This document shows, one piece after another, positions 8,644-16,935 of a DNA stretch of 64,000 nt. The DNA lies in the NCBI RefSeq assembly GCF_037414475.1, contig NZ_CP147913.1, positions 6,074,001 to 6,138,000 on the forward strand. Reading direction: 5' to 3'. The notes under the pieces are model-generated. The model did no database searches. It was not told the origin of the DNA and saw nothing but the letters and a program-made list of their open reading frames with translations. The DNA comes from Myxococcus stipitatus (GTDB lineage Bacteria; Myxococcota; Myxococcia; Myxococcales; Myxococcaceae). The position numbers and the translations under genes were made by a program. Numbering within the stretch: the first letter of the stretch is position 1; every line of letters begins with the position of its first letter.

Positions 8644-10266
8644 TCAGAGCTCCTTGAAGATGAGCAGGCCCCGCGCCGAGTCCGCGGCATAGACGAACCC
8701 ATCACCGGGAATGCGGACGCCGAAGGCGCCCTCCAGGTAGGTGTCTCCCCGGCCTGGGTCCTCTTCCCGGTACGTCTGGTAGTGGGCCACCTGTTTGGGC
8801 TTGGTGGGATTGGACACGTCGAGCACGCGCAGGCCTTCCTGGTACCAGGCCACGTAGAGCAGGTTTCCGCGCAACGCCATGTTGTGCATGGAGGTGACCT
8901 GCCGCATGCGGAACTCGCCAATCTTCACGATGCGCGCCGGGTCGGTGACGTCGAGCACCCGCAAGTGAGAGGCGCTCATCTCGCCGCCTTCAAAGGCAAT
9001 CGTCTTGCCTCCGAAGGTCCCCACCGCGCTGTAGTGGGCGAAGCTCTGGTCCGGATGGAGATACCTGCCCAGGACCCGGACATCATCCAGGTTCGAGACG
9101 TCGACGACCGCGTAGCCTCCGAATGAATTGCTGATGTAGAGCCGGTTCTCGTACAGGAAGGCGTCGTGAGCGCCTCCGCCCGTGTCGTCCTCGGGCAGCG
9201 AGATGACGGTGAGCAGCGTGGGATTCAGCGGAGTCGCCAGGTCATAGACGTGGGTGGTGATGCCCATGGTGTAGAGCCGGTTGCCGTCGACGAACACGGT
9301 GTGGGTGCCGTAGTCCCCTGACGGCATCAACCGGATGAAGACGGGGTTCTCCGGCTGGGAGATGTCATAGACGAGCGTCCCCGTGCCGTTGCCGGCGATG
9401 TAGAGGGCATTGTCCTTGGCCGTGACGCCGTTCCAGTCGTTGTTGTCCGGCAGGGTGATGGAGGTCTTCAGCAGGGGCGCGCGAGGATTGCTCACGTCGA
9501 AGACGGTGAGGCCTCCGGGCTGGTTGAGGTGCCGCAACGACACGACGTAGGCGTGGCCCTTGGTGACAAAGACATCCACGGCCATGCCCAGCTCCGCGCG
9601 GTGCTCGGAGAGGGGCACCAGTCCGCCGGACGACTCGGGTTCGCCGCTCTTGGCGACGCGGTGGGCCTCGAAGGTGCTCGCGCGGACGAAGACGCCGCGG
9701 CGGCACGTCGCGACGCAGCCGGTGATGACGCTGGGCGCTGGCGACTTGCAGCCCGCCACCGCGAAGGTGGTCGCGGTCTGCGGGAGGTGGCCGACGACGG
9801 CGAAGTCTCCGCCCTGCGTGTCGCGCTGGAGCAGGGGTTCGTCGAACATCGTGCTCGTGCCCGCGTCCTCGGCCCGCAGCCTCATGCCGAAGTCGGAGGC
9901 GATGATGCGGACGCCGCCATCCCTGAGCGCAATCTCGTTCCGGACGATGGCCTGGTAGATGCCTTCCTGAGGAAGCGCGGCGAGCGCCTCCCGGTCGCAC
10001 TGCGAGACGTCGAAGCGGGACAGGTCCTCGCAGACGTTGCCGGAGGCATTCGCGGAGTTGAAGGAGCAGGGCGCGTAGGGCTTGCCGGGGTCAATCCAGT
10101 CGCCCGGGTCCTCCATCTCCGTGTAGGTGCCGTCCCAGACGTAGGGGCCCGCGTCGGGAGTACCGGAGTCGGGGGTCGCGGGCTTGGGGTCGTCGTCGCA
10201 CCCCGTGAGTGACAACAGTAACAACATGGCCAGAAGCGAGCTGAGTGAACGAGATGAGACTGGCAC
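8644..10266 (-). CDS. LVIVD-repeat surface lipoprotein (copy 2)
   Basis: The 540-residue product is a close paralogue of the protein encoded at 6778-8472. It starts at GTG 10266 with the same GGAGG-TTTCCC leader. The signal peptide ends LLSLTGC (lipobox). The Asp/Ser/Pro linker is shorter than in copy 1. The middle Cys domain and the C-terminal LVIVD repeats (VFDVSNPRAPLL, VYDISQPENPVF, VLDVTDPARIVK, VLDVSNPTKPKQ) align along the full length. LVIVD domains form predicted beta-propellers of bacterial and archaeal surface proteins; their ligands are not known. Upstream shared blocks (CCGGATAGTCGAA and TAGTTGCTCCGTGA) at 8502-8514/8563-8576 and in 10296-10371 suggest both copies keep similar promoters. 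Confidence 0.87.
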   Translation of the reverse strand: MPVSSRSLSSLLAMLLLLSLTGCDDDPKPATPDSGTPDAGPYVWDGTYTEMEDPGDWIDPGKPYAPCSFNSANASGNVCEDLSRFDVSQCDREALAALPQEGIYQAIVRNEIALRDGGVRIIASDFGMRLRAEDAGTSTMFDEPLLQRDTQGGDFAVVGHLPQTATTFAVAGCKSPAPSVITGCVATCRRGVFVRASTFEAHRVAKSGEPESSGGLVPLSEHRAELGMAVDVFVTKGHAYVVSLRHLNQPGGLTVFDVSNPRAPLLKTSITLPDNNDWNGVTAKDNALYIAGNGTGTLVYDISQPENPVFIRLMPSGDYGTHTVFVDGNRLYTMGITTHVYDLATPLNPTLLTVISLPEDDTGGGAHDAFLYENRLYISNSFGGYAVVDVSNLDDVRVLGRYLHPDQSFAHYSAVGTFGGKTIAFEGGEMSASHLRVLDVTDPARIVKIGEFRMRQVTSMHNMALRGNLLYVAWYQEGLRVLDVSNPTKPKQVAHYQTYREEDPGRGDTYLEGAFGVRIPGDGFVYAADSARGLLIFKEL

Positions 10267-10418
10267 GGGAAACCTCCGGATGAGGGAGTCCTCCGGATAG
10301 TCGAACCGCCGGGTCCGCTGGAGGGGTGGGGTCCAGATTTCCCCAGCCGCTTCCAGATAGTTGCTCCGTGAAGGTGAACTGCCGTGCCCGGCCCGTTTTC
10401 ACGGGGTTCTATCCGGGG

Positions 10419-10436
10419 GTGGTCCTCATGTTGCAG
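10419..10436. repeat. Direct repeat, copy B, at tandem-duplication boundary
   Basis: Identical to the 18 bases at 8624-8641 and in the equivalent place, immediately after the stop codon of the third leftward LVIVD gene. It marks the edge of the duplicated unit. Confidence 0.7.
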
Positions 10437-10438
10437 GT

Positions 10439-11524
10439 TCAGGGCTCGTTGAAGACGAGCAGGCCTCGGGCCGTGTCCACGACGTAGACGTGGCCGTCAC
10501 CGGGGACTCGGAGGCCGATGGCGCTCTGTGGGAGGTCGCCGGCGTGGAGGTGGGCCACCTGCTGGGGGCGGGTGGGATGAGAGACGTCCAGCACTCGCAC
10601 GCCGTCCTGCTGCGCGGCGACATGGAGGCGGTGGCCGCGCAGCAGCAGGTTCTGGATGGTCGAGGACCGCGGCATGCGGAACTCGCCTCGCTTGACGATG
10701 TGTGAGGGATTGGACACGTCGAGGACGCGCACATGGGGGGCGGGGTTCTCGGCCGCCTCGAAGGCGATGTGCTTGCCCTCGAAGATTCCCACCGCGCTGT
10801 GATACCCGTCGCCGTAGCTGGAGGGGCGGTACTGGCCCAACAGTTGGACGTCGCGCAGGTTCGTGACGTCCAGGACGCAGTACCCCGCCAGCGCGTCGCT
10901 GAGGTACAGGCGGTTCTGGTGGATGAAGGCGTCCTCCGGCCCTCCCTGTGATGCATCCTCCGGAGTGTGGATGACGGTGAGTGGCACGGGGTTCAGCGGG
11001 TCGCTGAGCTCGTGGACGTGGATGCCCGAGCCAGGCGCCAGGGAGTAGAGCCGGCCGCTCTCTGCGAGCACGCTCCAGGTGCCATGCTGTCCGGTCGGGA
11101 GGGTTCGCACGAGGCGGGGGTCGGTGGGCCGGGTGATGTCATAGACGCGTGTCCCCCGCTCGTTCGCGAGGTAGAGCGCGTGGCCCTGGACCTGGAGGGA
11201 CGTTCCGCCGTCGTCCTCCGGCCGGCTGAGGGTGGTCTTCAGGATGGGATTGCGAGGGTGGCTCACGTCGAAGACGCTGAGTCCTCCCGTCCGGCCTTCC
11301 CGCGTGACGGAGACGACGTAGGCGTGGCCCTGGGCGATGTCGAGGTCCACCGGCATCCCCACCGGAATGTGGCGCTCGGCGACGGCCGGCAAGGCCGGTG
11401 TGGAGTCTGGCGGCGTGGTGGGGGCCGAGGGCTCCGGCGTGGGGGTGTCGTCGTTGCGCGCGGTGGCACCGGCGAGCAGCTGGCAAGGGCGGACGAGATG
11501 GAGTCGGCGCGGGGGAACCGCCAT
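10439..11524 (-). CDS. LVIVD-repeat protein, short divergent copy 3
   Basis: The 361-residue product starts at ATG 11524 behind GAGGTCTCCCG. It lacks the Cys-containing middle domain of the two paralogues to its left. A short N-terminal segment, a Pro/Thr-rich linker (TPTPEPSAPTTPP) and the propeller with LVIVD repeats (VFDVSHPRNPIL, VYDITRPTDPRL, VLDVSNPSHIVK, VLDVSHPTRPQQ) are present. The N-terminus has a weak hydrophobic stretch and a Cys at residue 14 but no good lipobox, so export is likely but its mode is unclear. It is the outermost and most diverged member of the tandem family. Its ligand is unknown. Confidence 0.8.
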   Translation of the reverse strand: MAVPPRRLHLVRPCQLLAGATARNDDTPTPEPSAPTTPPDSTPALPAVAERHIPVGMPVDLDIAQGHAYVVSVTREGRTGGLSVFDVSHPRNPILKTTLSRPEDDGGTSLQVQGHALYLANERGTRVYDITRPTDPRLVRTLPTGQHGTWSVLAESGRLYSLAPGSGIHVHELSDPLNPVPLTVIHTPEDASQGGPEDAFIHQNRLYLSDALAGYCVLDVTNLRDVQLLGQYRPSSYGDGYHSAVGIFEGKHIAFEAAENPAPHVRVLDVSNPSHIVKRGEFRMPRSSTIQNLLLRGHRLHVAAQQDGVRVLDVSHPTRPQQVAHLHAGDLPQSAIGLRVPGDGHVYVVDTARGLLVFNEP

Positions 11525-11663
11525 CGGGAGACCTCGTGGGGACCCATGCGGCTGGGCGGACGCGAGCCTAGCCGCGTCCGGGGCCCGGGTTCCTTGCGAA
11601 GAACTAATCGGACCGAGGGTTTGTTGAAGATGCGCAGGTACGGGGCTTGTGCGTCCCGGGGGG

Positions 11664-12068
11664 CTAGGCGGCGGAAGCGGCCCTCCGCCGGGCCTTGCGT
11701 GTCGCGTCGTCCGGGTACTGCCCCCCGTTCAGGTGCTTGAGCCGCGTGCCCACGCGGACGATGGCGTCAATCACGGGCACCAGCTCCATGCCCAGCTCCG
11801 ACAGCGTGTACTCCACCGACGGGGGCGAAGTGGGCTGCACCTCGCGCGACACGGCGCCCTTGGCCTCCAGCTCCCGCAGCCGCGTGGTGAGCACCTTGGG
11901 CGAGATGCCCGGGATGTCCTTGATGAGCTCACCGAAGCGCCGAGGCCCCCCCGACAGATGCCAGATGACGTTGGGCGTCCACACTCCACCCAGCAACGTC
12001 ATGCACGTGCGCATGGGACAGCCAGGGGGCGGTGGCGGGGCCTTGCTCTTCCTCTGCTTGAGCGACAT
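11664..12068 (-). CDS. HxlR-family transcriptional regulator
   Basis: The 134-residue product matches the usual HxlR length (winged helix, DNA-binding dimer, often redox- or electrophile-responsive). ATG 12068 is preferred over ATG 12140 because GGAG lies 9 bases upstream and the longer start would run through the control region. Hallmarks are CPMRTCMTLLGGVW near residue 18, then the recognition region RRFGELIKDIPGISPKVLT and the wing with RLRELEAKG. Two Cys of the CPMRTC motif could sense oxidants or thiol-reactive compounds, as is known for YodB/HypR-type members. It diverges from the glutathione S-transferase gene starting at 12217, which makes that gene its likely target. Confidence 0.9.
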   Translation of the reverse strand: MSLKQRKSKAPPPPPGCPMRTCMTLLGGVWTPNVIWHLSGGPRRFGELIKDIPGISPKVLTTRLRELEAKGAVSREVQPTSPPSVEYTLSELGMELVPVIDAIVRVGTRLKHLNGGQYPDDATRKARRRAASAA

Positions 12069-12087
12069 CGGCGACTCCAGGCGGGTG

Positions 12088-12178
12088 GTTACCAGTCGGT
12101 GAGTAGTTACCAACGGGTGAGTGGAAAGTGCCCTTACCATAGTCTCGTTACTATCCTTCGGTAACTGCCCTCGTTACC
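12088..12178. promoter_or_regulatory. GTTAC-rich control region of HxlR/GST pair
   Basis: The 148-bp gap between the divergent genes holds GTTACC at 12088-12093, 12106-12111 and 12173-12178, plus CTTACC at 12133-12138. An inverted pair also occurs, GTTAC (12147-12151) facing GTAAC (12161-12165). HxlR proteins bind inverted TTAC/GTAA-type sites, so these are probable operators for autoregulation and for control of the transferase gene. Which copies matter is inference. Confidence 0.55.
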
Positions 12179-12216
12179 TTCGCGGCGCCTTTTCACTCAG
12201 CCACGAGGAAACCCCC

Positions 12217-12825
12217 ATGAAGCTCTATTTCGCTCCCGGCGCCTGCTCGCTCTCTCCCCACATCGTCGCGCGTGAGGCGGGCCTCGACCTCCAGCTCACC
12301 AAGGTCGACACGCAGACGAAGGTGATGGAGGGCGGCGGCGACTTCTGGAAGGTGAACGCCAAGGGCTATGTGCCCGCCCTGGAGTTCGAGCCGGGCGACG
12401 TGCTCACCGAGGGCACCGCCATCGTCCAGTACCTCGGCGACCAGCGCCCCGCGACGGGCCTCGTCGCGGCCGCCGGCACGCGTGCGCGCTATCAGCAGCA
12501 GGAGATGCTGGGCTACATCAACTCCGAGCTGCACAAGACCTACTCGCCCCTCTTCAGCCCGGCGACGCCCGACGTCACGCGCGAGGAGCGCAAGGCGTAC
12601 CTGCACAAGCGCTACAAGCTCATCGAGGAGCGTCTGGCGGGCAGGGCCTATCTCTTCGGCGACACCTTCACCGTCGCGGACGCCTACCTCTTCACCGTCA
12701 CCCGCTGGGCGAAGTTCGTGCAGTTGGACCTGTCGGGCTTCCCCAACGTGCTCGCGTTCCAGGAGCGCGTCGCGGCGCGCCCCGCCGTGCGCGAGGCCCT
12801 CAAGGCCGAAGGCCTGCTGTCGTGA
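12217..12825 (+). CDS. gstA: Glutathione S-transferase, beta class
   Basis: The 202-residue product starts at ATG 12217 behind GAGGAA. The N-terminal thioredoxin-like domain begins MKLYFAPGACSLSPHI. Cys10 and its surroundings match the glutathione-contacting Cys of bacterial beta-class GSTs such as E. coli GstA. The family's second glutathione-binding motif, a cis-Pro with an E-S/T pair, appears as VPALEF and LTEGTAIVQYL. The C-terminal all-alpha domain includes the N-capping motif FTVADAYLFTV. The enzyme conjugates glutathione to electrophiles in the cytoplasm or shows peroxidase activity. Divergent transcription from an HxlR regulator suggests induction by electrophiles or oxidants. Confidence 0.92.
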   Translation: MKLYFAPGACSLSPHIVAREAGLDLQLTKVDTQTKVMEGGGDFWKVNAKGYVPALEFEPGDVLTEGTAIVQYLGDQRPATGLVAAAGTRARYQQQEMLGYINSELHKTYSPLFSPATPDVTREERKAYLHKRYKLIEERLAGRAYLFGDTFTVADAYLFTVTRWAKFVQLDLSGFPNVLAFQERVAARPAVREALKAEGLLS

Positions 12826-12831
12826 GGCCCC

Positions 12832-12856
12832 CGGCCGCTCGCTGAAAGAGCGGCCG
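12832..12856 (+). terminator. Hairpin after GST gene
   Basis: CGGCCGCTC (12832-12840) pairs with GAGCGGCCG (12848-12856) around a 7-base loop, 6 bases past the GST stop. It lacks a T-tract. It may also serve as the end of the decayed leftward gene fragment next to it. Confidence 0.5.
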
Positions 12857-13035
12857 CTACTTGCTGTCGAGCGTGAAGACGCCGTCCCAGTCCTCGGGAG
12901 GGGCGGCGTCATCCGCAGGCTGTCGCACCGGGCGGCGAAGCGCTGGGACGGCACGTCGTCGGGCGAGGCCAGGAAGGCCTCGCGGGCTTCGGTGAGGCGC
13001 CGGGCCTGGTAGAGGACAAGACGCCCAGGATGCAT
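12857..13035 (-). pseudogene. Decayed C-terminal end of adenylate cyclase-type protein
   Basis: Read leftwards, the segment encodes YQARRLTEAREAFLASP, then QRFAARCDSL. After a one-base frame change it continues DDAAPPEDWDGVFTLDSK and a TAG at 12857-12859. This pattern (a TPR-like helix, a RC-x-L segment, then PP-x-DWDGV-x-x-x-x-SK at the end) is what I know as the C-terminal tail of CHASE2-type adenylate/guanylate cyclases of myxobacteria. No start, cyclase catalytic domain or membrane part is present in the 13.0-13.2 kb region. It is therefore a truncated, frameshifted relic. Confidence 0.6.
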
Positions 13036-13154
13036 GCCACCAGTGCCGCCCAGCGGTCTGCTCGCACTGGGTCTCCCACCCACGTCACGGAGGTGAAGGG
13101 CGGGGGCGTAGCACATCCCGCCCGGGGGGAAGGCGAGTCCTCGCGCGGGGCGAG

Positions 13155-13183
13155 GCCGCCGGCACCAGGGACATGCCGGCGGC
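13155..13183 (-). terminator. Hairpin after modular esterase gene
   Basis: GCCGCCGGCA (13155-13164) pairs perfectly with TGCCGGCGGC (13174-13183) around a 9-base loop, 20 bases beyond the stop of the leftward gene ending at 13204. It has no U-tract, as is common for GC-rich terminator-like hairpins. Confidence 0.5.
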
Positions 13184-13203
13184 GGGGTGACGCGGGGGAA
13201 GGA

Positions 13204-15183
13204 CTACGGGCGCTGGCTGATGCGCTGCTGGAGCAGCCAGTCGTAGAGGGCCAGGGTGGCGTAGGCGGTGTCCCACGTGTCGCCGCCGTGGCCCGCGTTG
13301 GGGTAGACGGTGACGTCGCGCATGGCGCTGGGGCCCGCGCCGCATTGTGAGTCGAGCCAGGTCTTCACGCTGGTGGAGCGGCTTGGAGTGTCATTGCCGC
13401 CATGGAAGGCCCAGATGGGCAGGGGCTTCAGGTTGCAGGCGTTGGCGAGCGTGGTGGGGTTGGACGTGAGGGCGATGGGGACGAAGGCGGCGAACTCGTG
13501 GGTGGCGCTGATGGCCATCTCGAAGCCGTTGTTCGCGCCGCCACTCAGTCCGGTGAGGTACACGCGGTCCAGGTCGACGCGGTAGTCGCGCTTGGCGTCG
13601 TTGAGCAGCGCGAGCACGTCGGCGTTGCTGAACCAGCCGTTGCCGCTGTTGGTGAACGGCATGCGCTGGTTGGGGGAGATGACGATGGCCTTCATCGCCG
13701 CCCGGAAGCTGGCCGAGCTGAACTGTCGGGCCAGGCCCTCGGGGCTGGCGAGCACCGCGGTGCGGTCCGTGGTGAGGGTTCCGCCGCCAATGCCATGCAG
13801 CGCGATGATGAGCGGCCAGCGCGTGGTGCGGTCGTCGTTGTACTGCTGCGGCAGGAACAGGGCGTAGTCGTAGCGGAGGTTGCGGACCACGGTCTGCTGA
13901 CCGGCGGCGCACGTCGTCGGAGCGGTGGGCGTGATGGCGCTGGGTCTGCCCATGAGCTTGAGCTCGCGCACCCGGCAATAGGGCTTGTCCTTGCAGACGA
14001 CGCGGACCTTGTCGGTGAGGACGGGCGCGGTGAAGGTGAAGGACGCCAGGGTGTTGCTGAGCGGGTTGCCCTCCACGGCCGTGCCCGGAATCGTCTTCCA
14101 GCAGCCTCCGTCCCACGCCTGGAGCTCGAAGGCGGGCATGGCGTACGACGTCGTCGCTGAGATGGACATGTGCAGCTCCGCGCTGCTCACCTCGTGCATC
14201 CCCTGGAGGTCGACGTCCAGATAGTTGTGCGTCATGAAGGAGTAGGGCGACTCCCAGCGGGTGGTGAGCGAGCCGTCCACCGCGAGCGACGCGGGATAGG
14301 ACGCGGAAGCGGTGCCCGCGAAGGCCGGCTTGTTGAGCGCCACATTGGAGAGGACATCCGGCACCGGGGCCACCGTCACGCTGACCTCGTCGAAGCTGGA
14401 GGCCCCCGCGTCATCCGTGGCGGTGAGGCGGAAGACGGACGTGCCCACGGAGAGGCCCGCCACGCTCAGGGTGGCGGTGGTGGTGCTGGCCAGCGTCGCC
14501 GTGGGGCCGCTCACCTGCGTCCAGAGCAGCGAGCTCACGACACCATCCGCGTCCGTGGCGCTGCCCGTCAGGCTCACGCTGGTGGTGGGGAGGGTCAGCG
14601 ACTGGTCCGGCCCGGCGTTGACCACGGGCGGGATGTTGGTCTGCCCTTCGTGCGGCGCGCCGAAAATCCACAGCTCCTTGAGCCGGCAGTTGTCCGCCAG
14701 CGTGTCCGTGCAGGAGAAGCGCACCTTCTTCGCCGTGACGGTCTGCGTGAAGGTCGTGGAGACGGCGATGCTGGTGTTGTTCGCCTGGTTGGCGCCGGGC
14801 AGTGGCTTCCAGCCCGTCCCGTCGTCGTAGAACAGCTCGTAGCTCTTGATGGGACGGATGTCGCGGTAGCCCGTGTAGAGCTCCATCCGGACCAGGTCGA
14901 ACGTCCCCTGGAGGTCGATGTCGAGCAGGCGCGTCGGGTTGTAGATGCCGGGGCACCACCGCGAGTCGTCGCTGGTGAGGTTGCCGTCCACTGCGTACTC
15001 CGGACGGAACGGGTCCTGGCTCACGCTGGCGGTGGCCGGCTTGTTCAGCGTCACGTTGATGAGCGTGTCGAGCCCGGCGCGCTGGGAGGCGGGCGGCGTC
15101 GCGCCATCGGTGGATTCCGGGGTACCGCAGCCCATGAGCGCGCAGGTCACGAGCGCGCCAAGTCGGGATGAGAGCCGTCGCAA
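13204..15183 (-). CDS. Lipoprotein esterase with two discoidin domains and PKD-like domain
   Basis: TTG 15183 is chosen as the start. AAGGAGGT lies 5 bases upstream, and the resulting N-terminus MRRLSSRLGALVTCALMGC is a clean lipoprotein signal with lipobox LMGC. A start at ATG 15219 would add 12 residues and spoil it. The 659-residue product has four parts: a discoidin (F5/8 type C, CBM32-like) module at about residues 45-185, a PKD/REJ-like beta module at about 190-275, a second discoidin module at about 280-405, and a C-terminal alpha/beta-hydrolase domain. The hydrolase has nucleophile motif GLSGGANNG and a likely catalytic His in NAGHGGDTW, as in PHB-depolymerase/feruloyl-type esterases. 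Location at the cell surface and binding to carbohydrate are inferred. Confidence 0.82.
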   Translation of the reverse strand: MRRLSSRLGALVTCALMGCGTPESTDGATPPASQRAGLDTLINVTLNKPATASVSQDPFRPEYAVDGNLTSDDSRWCPGIYNPTRLLDIDLQGTFDLVRMELYTGYRDIRPIKSYELFYDDGTGWKPLPGANQANNTSIAVSTTFTQTVTAKKVRFSCTDTLADNCRLKELWIFGAPHEGQTNIPPVVNAGPDQSLTLPTTSVSLTGSATDADGVVSSLLWTQVSGPTATLASTTTATLSVAGLSVGTSVFRLTATDDAGASSFDEVSVTVAPVPDVLSNVALNKPAFAGTASASYPASLAVDGSLTTRWESPYSFMTHNYLDVDLQGMHEVSSAELHMSISATTSYAMPAFELQAWDGGCWKTIPGTAVEGNPLSNTLASFTFTAPVLTDKVRVVCKDKPYCRVRELKLMGRPSAITPTAPTTCAAGQQTVVRNLRYDYALFLPQQYNDDRTTRWPLIIALHGIGGGTLTTDRTAVLASPEGLARQFSSASFRAAMKAIVISPNQRMPFTNSGNGWFSNADVLALLNDAKRDYRVDLDRVYLTGLSGGANNGFEMAISATHEFAAFVPIALTSNPTTLANACNLKPLPIWAFHGGNDTPSRSTSVKTWLDSQCGAGPSAMRDVTVYPNAGHGGDTWDTAYATLALYDWLLQQRISQRP

Positions 15184-15281
15184 CAGGACCTCCTTGAAGG
15201 TGGAGGCCTCATCTTGCATCAGCCATTGGGTTTCAATAGTACATAAATAAACATGGGCCGGGGCGCCACGGCACCAGGCGG

Positions 15282-16871
15282 TCAGCGGATCTGAGGGACG
15301 AGCTTCTGGACCACGTCCTTGGCCGTGTCCTTGAGGGTGTTCCCCGCGTCCTTCGCCGTATTGGTGATCGTGCTCATGACGCTTTCCTTGAGGTCGATCA
15401 TCCCGTCGATTCCCAGCTTCCGCAGGTTCTTCGTCGAGTCCTCGACGCTCAAGCTCTGGAAGCTGTTGCCGCGCCAGATGGAGATGGTGCCGTACTTCTT
15501 CAGGTCTTCGATTTGTTTCGGGTCCGTGGGATGCTTGCCGTACTCGAAGACGAAGGTGACCGGGGGCCGATTCGGGCCCGTGCTCTCCAGGTTGTTCGCC
15601 TTGTTGATGGTGGTCACCTGTTCGATCATCTTGTCCACCTGCTCCTGCATCGAGCCGCCGGGCGGATTGATGGCGAGCGTGGAGCCGGGGAACATCGCGC
15701 GCGTCTGGATGCCCTTGTCCACGGCCTTGTCGAAGCCGTAGTTGAACATGAGCTTGCCATCGGGGACGCCCGAGGCGCGGACGTCCTCCAGGAAGCGGTT
15801 GTTGAAGACGTCGCTATCCTTCACGTCCAGCTTGAGGCCGACGCCCAGCTCCCTGCCCTTGTTCAACCACTCCATGAAGGTGAGGTGCTCGCCCCTTTCG
15901 AAGTCTTCACCGTGCTTCATCAGGATCCTGCTTTCATCCTTGTCGTTTTCTCCCATCCGGATATCGCCTTCGAACCAGGTATTGCTCCCGTTCTTGGCGA
16001 CATTGAATTCCCCGCGGGTGTTGGTGGAGTGAGCGTTCTCGGCCTTGTCCAACGGAGTGCCCACCGTCCAGCGATTGCCCGGAGGGGGCTCTGCGGGCGC
16101 CTCCGCGAGCCGCTTGTGCTCCTTGCGTAGCAAGGCCGCCGCATTGTCCTTGCCCGAGAGTTCCAGCTCCGTCACCAAGGTGCCCGCGAGCTTCGCAATC
16201 CCCGGCATGTGCTCTTCTTTGAGCGTCTTCAGGTTGTCGTCGAGCTGGTTGAGCCCCTTGTCGTTGGGTGTCCCCGCCGCGAGGGATTGGCCCAGGAGCT
16301 TGAGTCCCTCGGGGCCGGCCTTCCCAGCGACGACGGACAGGTTCTTCAGCGTCTCGTAGGTGGTGTTGTACTTGCCGAAGGAGTCCTTCTTGTTGTCATC
16401 CAGGTCGCTGTCCTTCGTGCGCTCACCGAGCTTGTCGGAGATGGCCTGGAGCGTCTTCGAGGACGCCTTGAGGAGCGAGTCGGCATAGCCGGGCACGTCG
16501 CGGTTCTTGAGCGTGAGGTCCGACAGTGCCTGCGCCGCCTGGGAGGGGCCTCCCTGCTGGAAGGCCAGGTCCACGTCCAGCGCATCGCCCTCGACTCCGC
16601 CCGGCCTGCTGTACTCCGACGCGGGCTTCGCGATGTTCGCCGTGGAGGGTGTGCTCTCGCCCTCGGCGGGGGCGGCCAGCGTCTGGAATTGCGGCGCGCC
16701 CGTGAGGTCCGGTCCAGCGGCGGCGTTCGTGCTCGCCACGAACTCGTCCTTCGTGGGCATGCCGGTGGCCGGAGCCGGTGCGGCCGGCTGTTGTTGTTCA
16801 GGGGGCGGCTGGGTGTGCGCGGGGGGCGTTGAGACGGGACGGCGGAACGCGATATCGAGCCATGACGGCAT
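15282..16871 (-). CDS. Protein with menorin/FAM151-like (PLC-like fold) domain
   Basis: The 529-residue product starts at ATG 16871 with GGAGCG upstream. There is no signal peptide. Residues 15-90 are Pro/Ala/Thr-rich and probably disordered. Residues 95-260 are helical with no known family. Residues about 275-470 match the pattern of menorin/FAM151 domains: ENAHSTN (275-284), FEGDI (300-304), MKHGED (318-323), FMEWL (332-336), GLKLDVK (345-351) and KLMFNYGFDK (373-382). In this phosphodiesterase-like fold, conserved His, Glu/Asp and Lys residues line the active site; here H281, E301, D303, H320, K347 and D349 would do so. The Lys-rich C-terminus is amphipathic. Its substrate is unknown. It is transcribed leftwards with a separate promoter. 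Confidence 0.6.
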   Translation of the reverse strand: MPSWLDIAFRRPVSTPPAHTQPPPEQQQPAAPAPATGMPTKDEFVASTNAAAGPDLTGAPQFQTLAAPAEGESTPSTANIAKPASEYSRPGGVEGDALDVDLAFQQGGPSQAAQALSDLTLKNRDVPGYADSLLKASSKTLQAISDKLGERTKDSDLDDNKKDSFGKYNTTYETLKNLSVVAGKAGPEGLKLLGQSLAAGTPNDKGLNQLDDNLKTLKEEHMPGIAKLAGTLVTELELSGKDNAAALLRKEHKRLAEAPAEPPPGNRWTVGTPLDKAENAHSTNTRGEFNVAKNGSNTWFEGDIRMGENDKDESRILMKHGEDFERGEHLTFMEWLNKGRELGVGLKLDVKDSDVFNNRFLEDVRASGVPDGKLMFNYGFDKAVDKGIQTRAMFPGSTLAINPPGGSMQEQVDKMIEQVTTINKANNLESTGPNRPPVTFVFEYGKHPTDPKQIEDLKKYGTISIWRGNSFQSLSVEDSTKNLRKLGIDGMIDLKESVMSTITNTAKDAGNTLKDTAKDVVQKLVPQIR

Positions 16872-16935
16872 GGGAGTTCGCTCCGGGATAGAGGGACTTC
16901 ATCCCGTGGAGCGCCCCCGCCTCCAGGTGGCTCAT

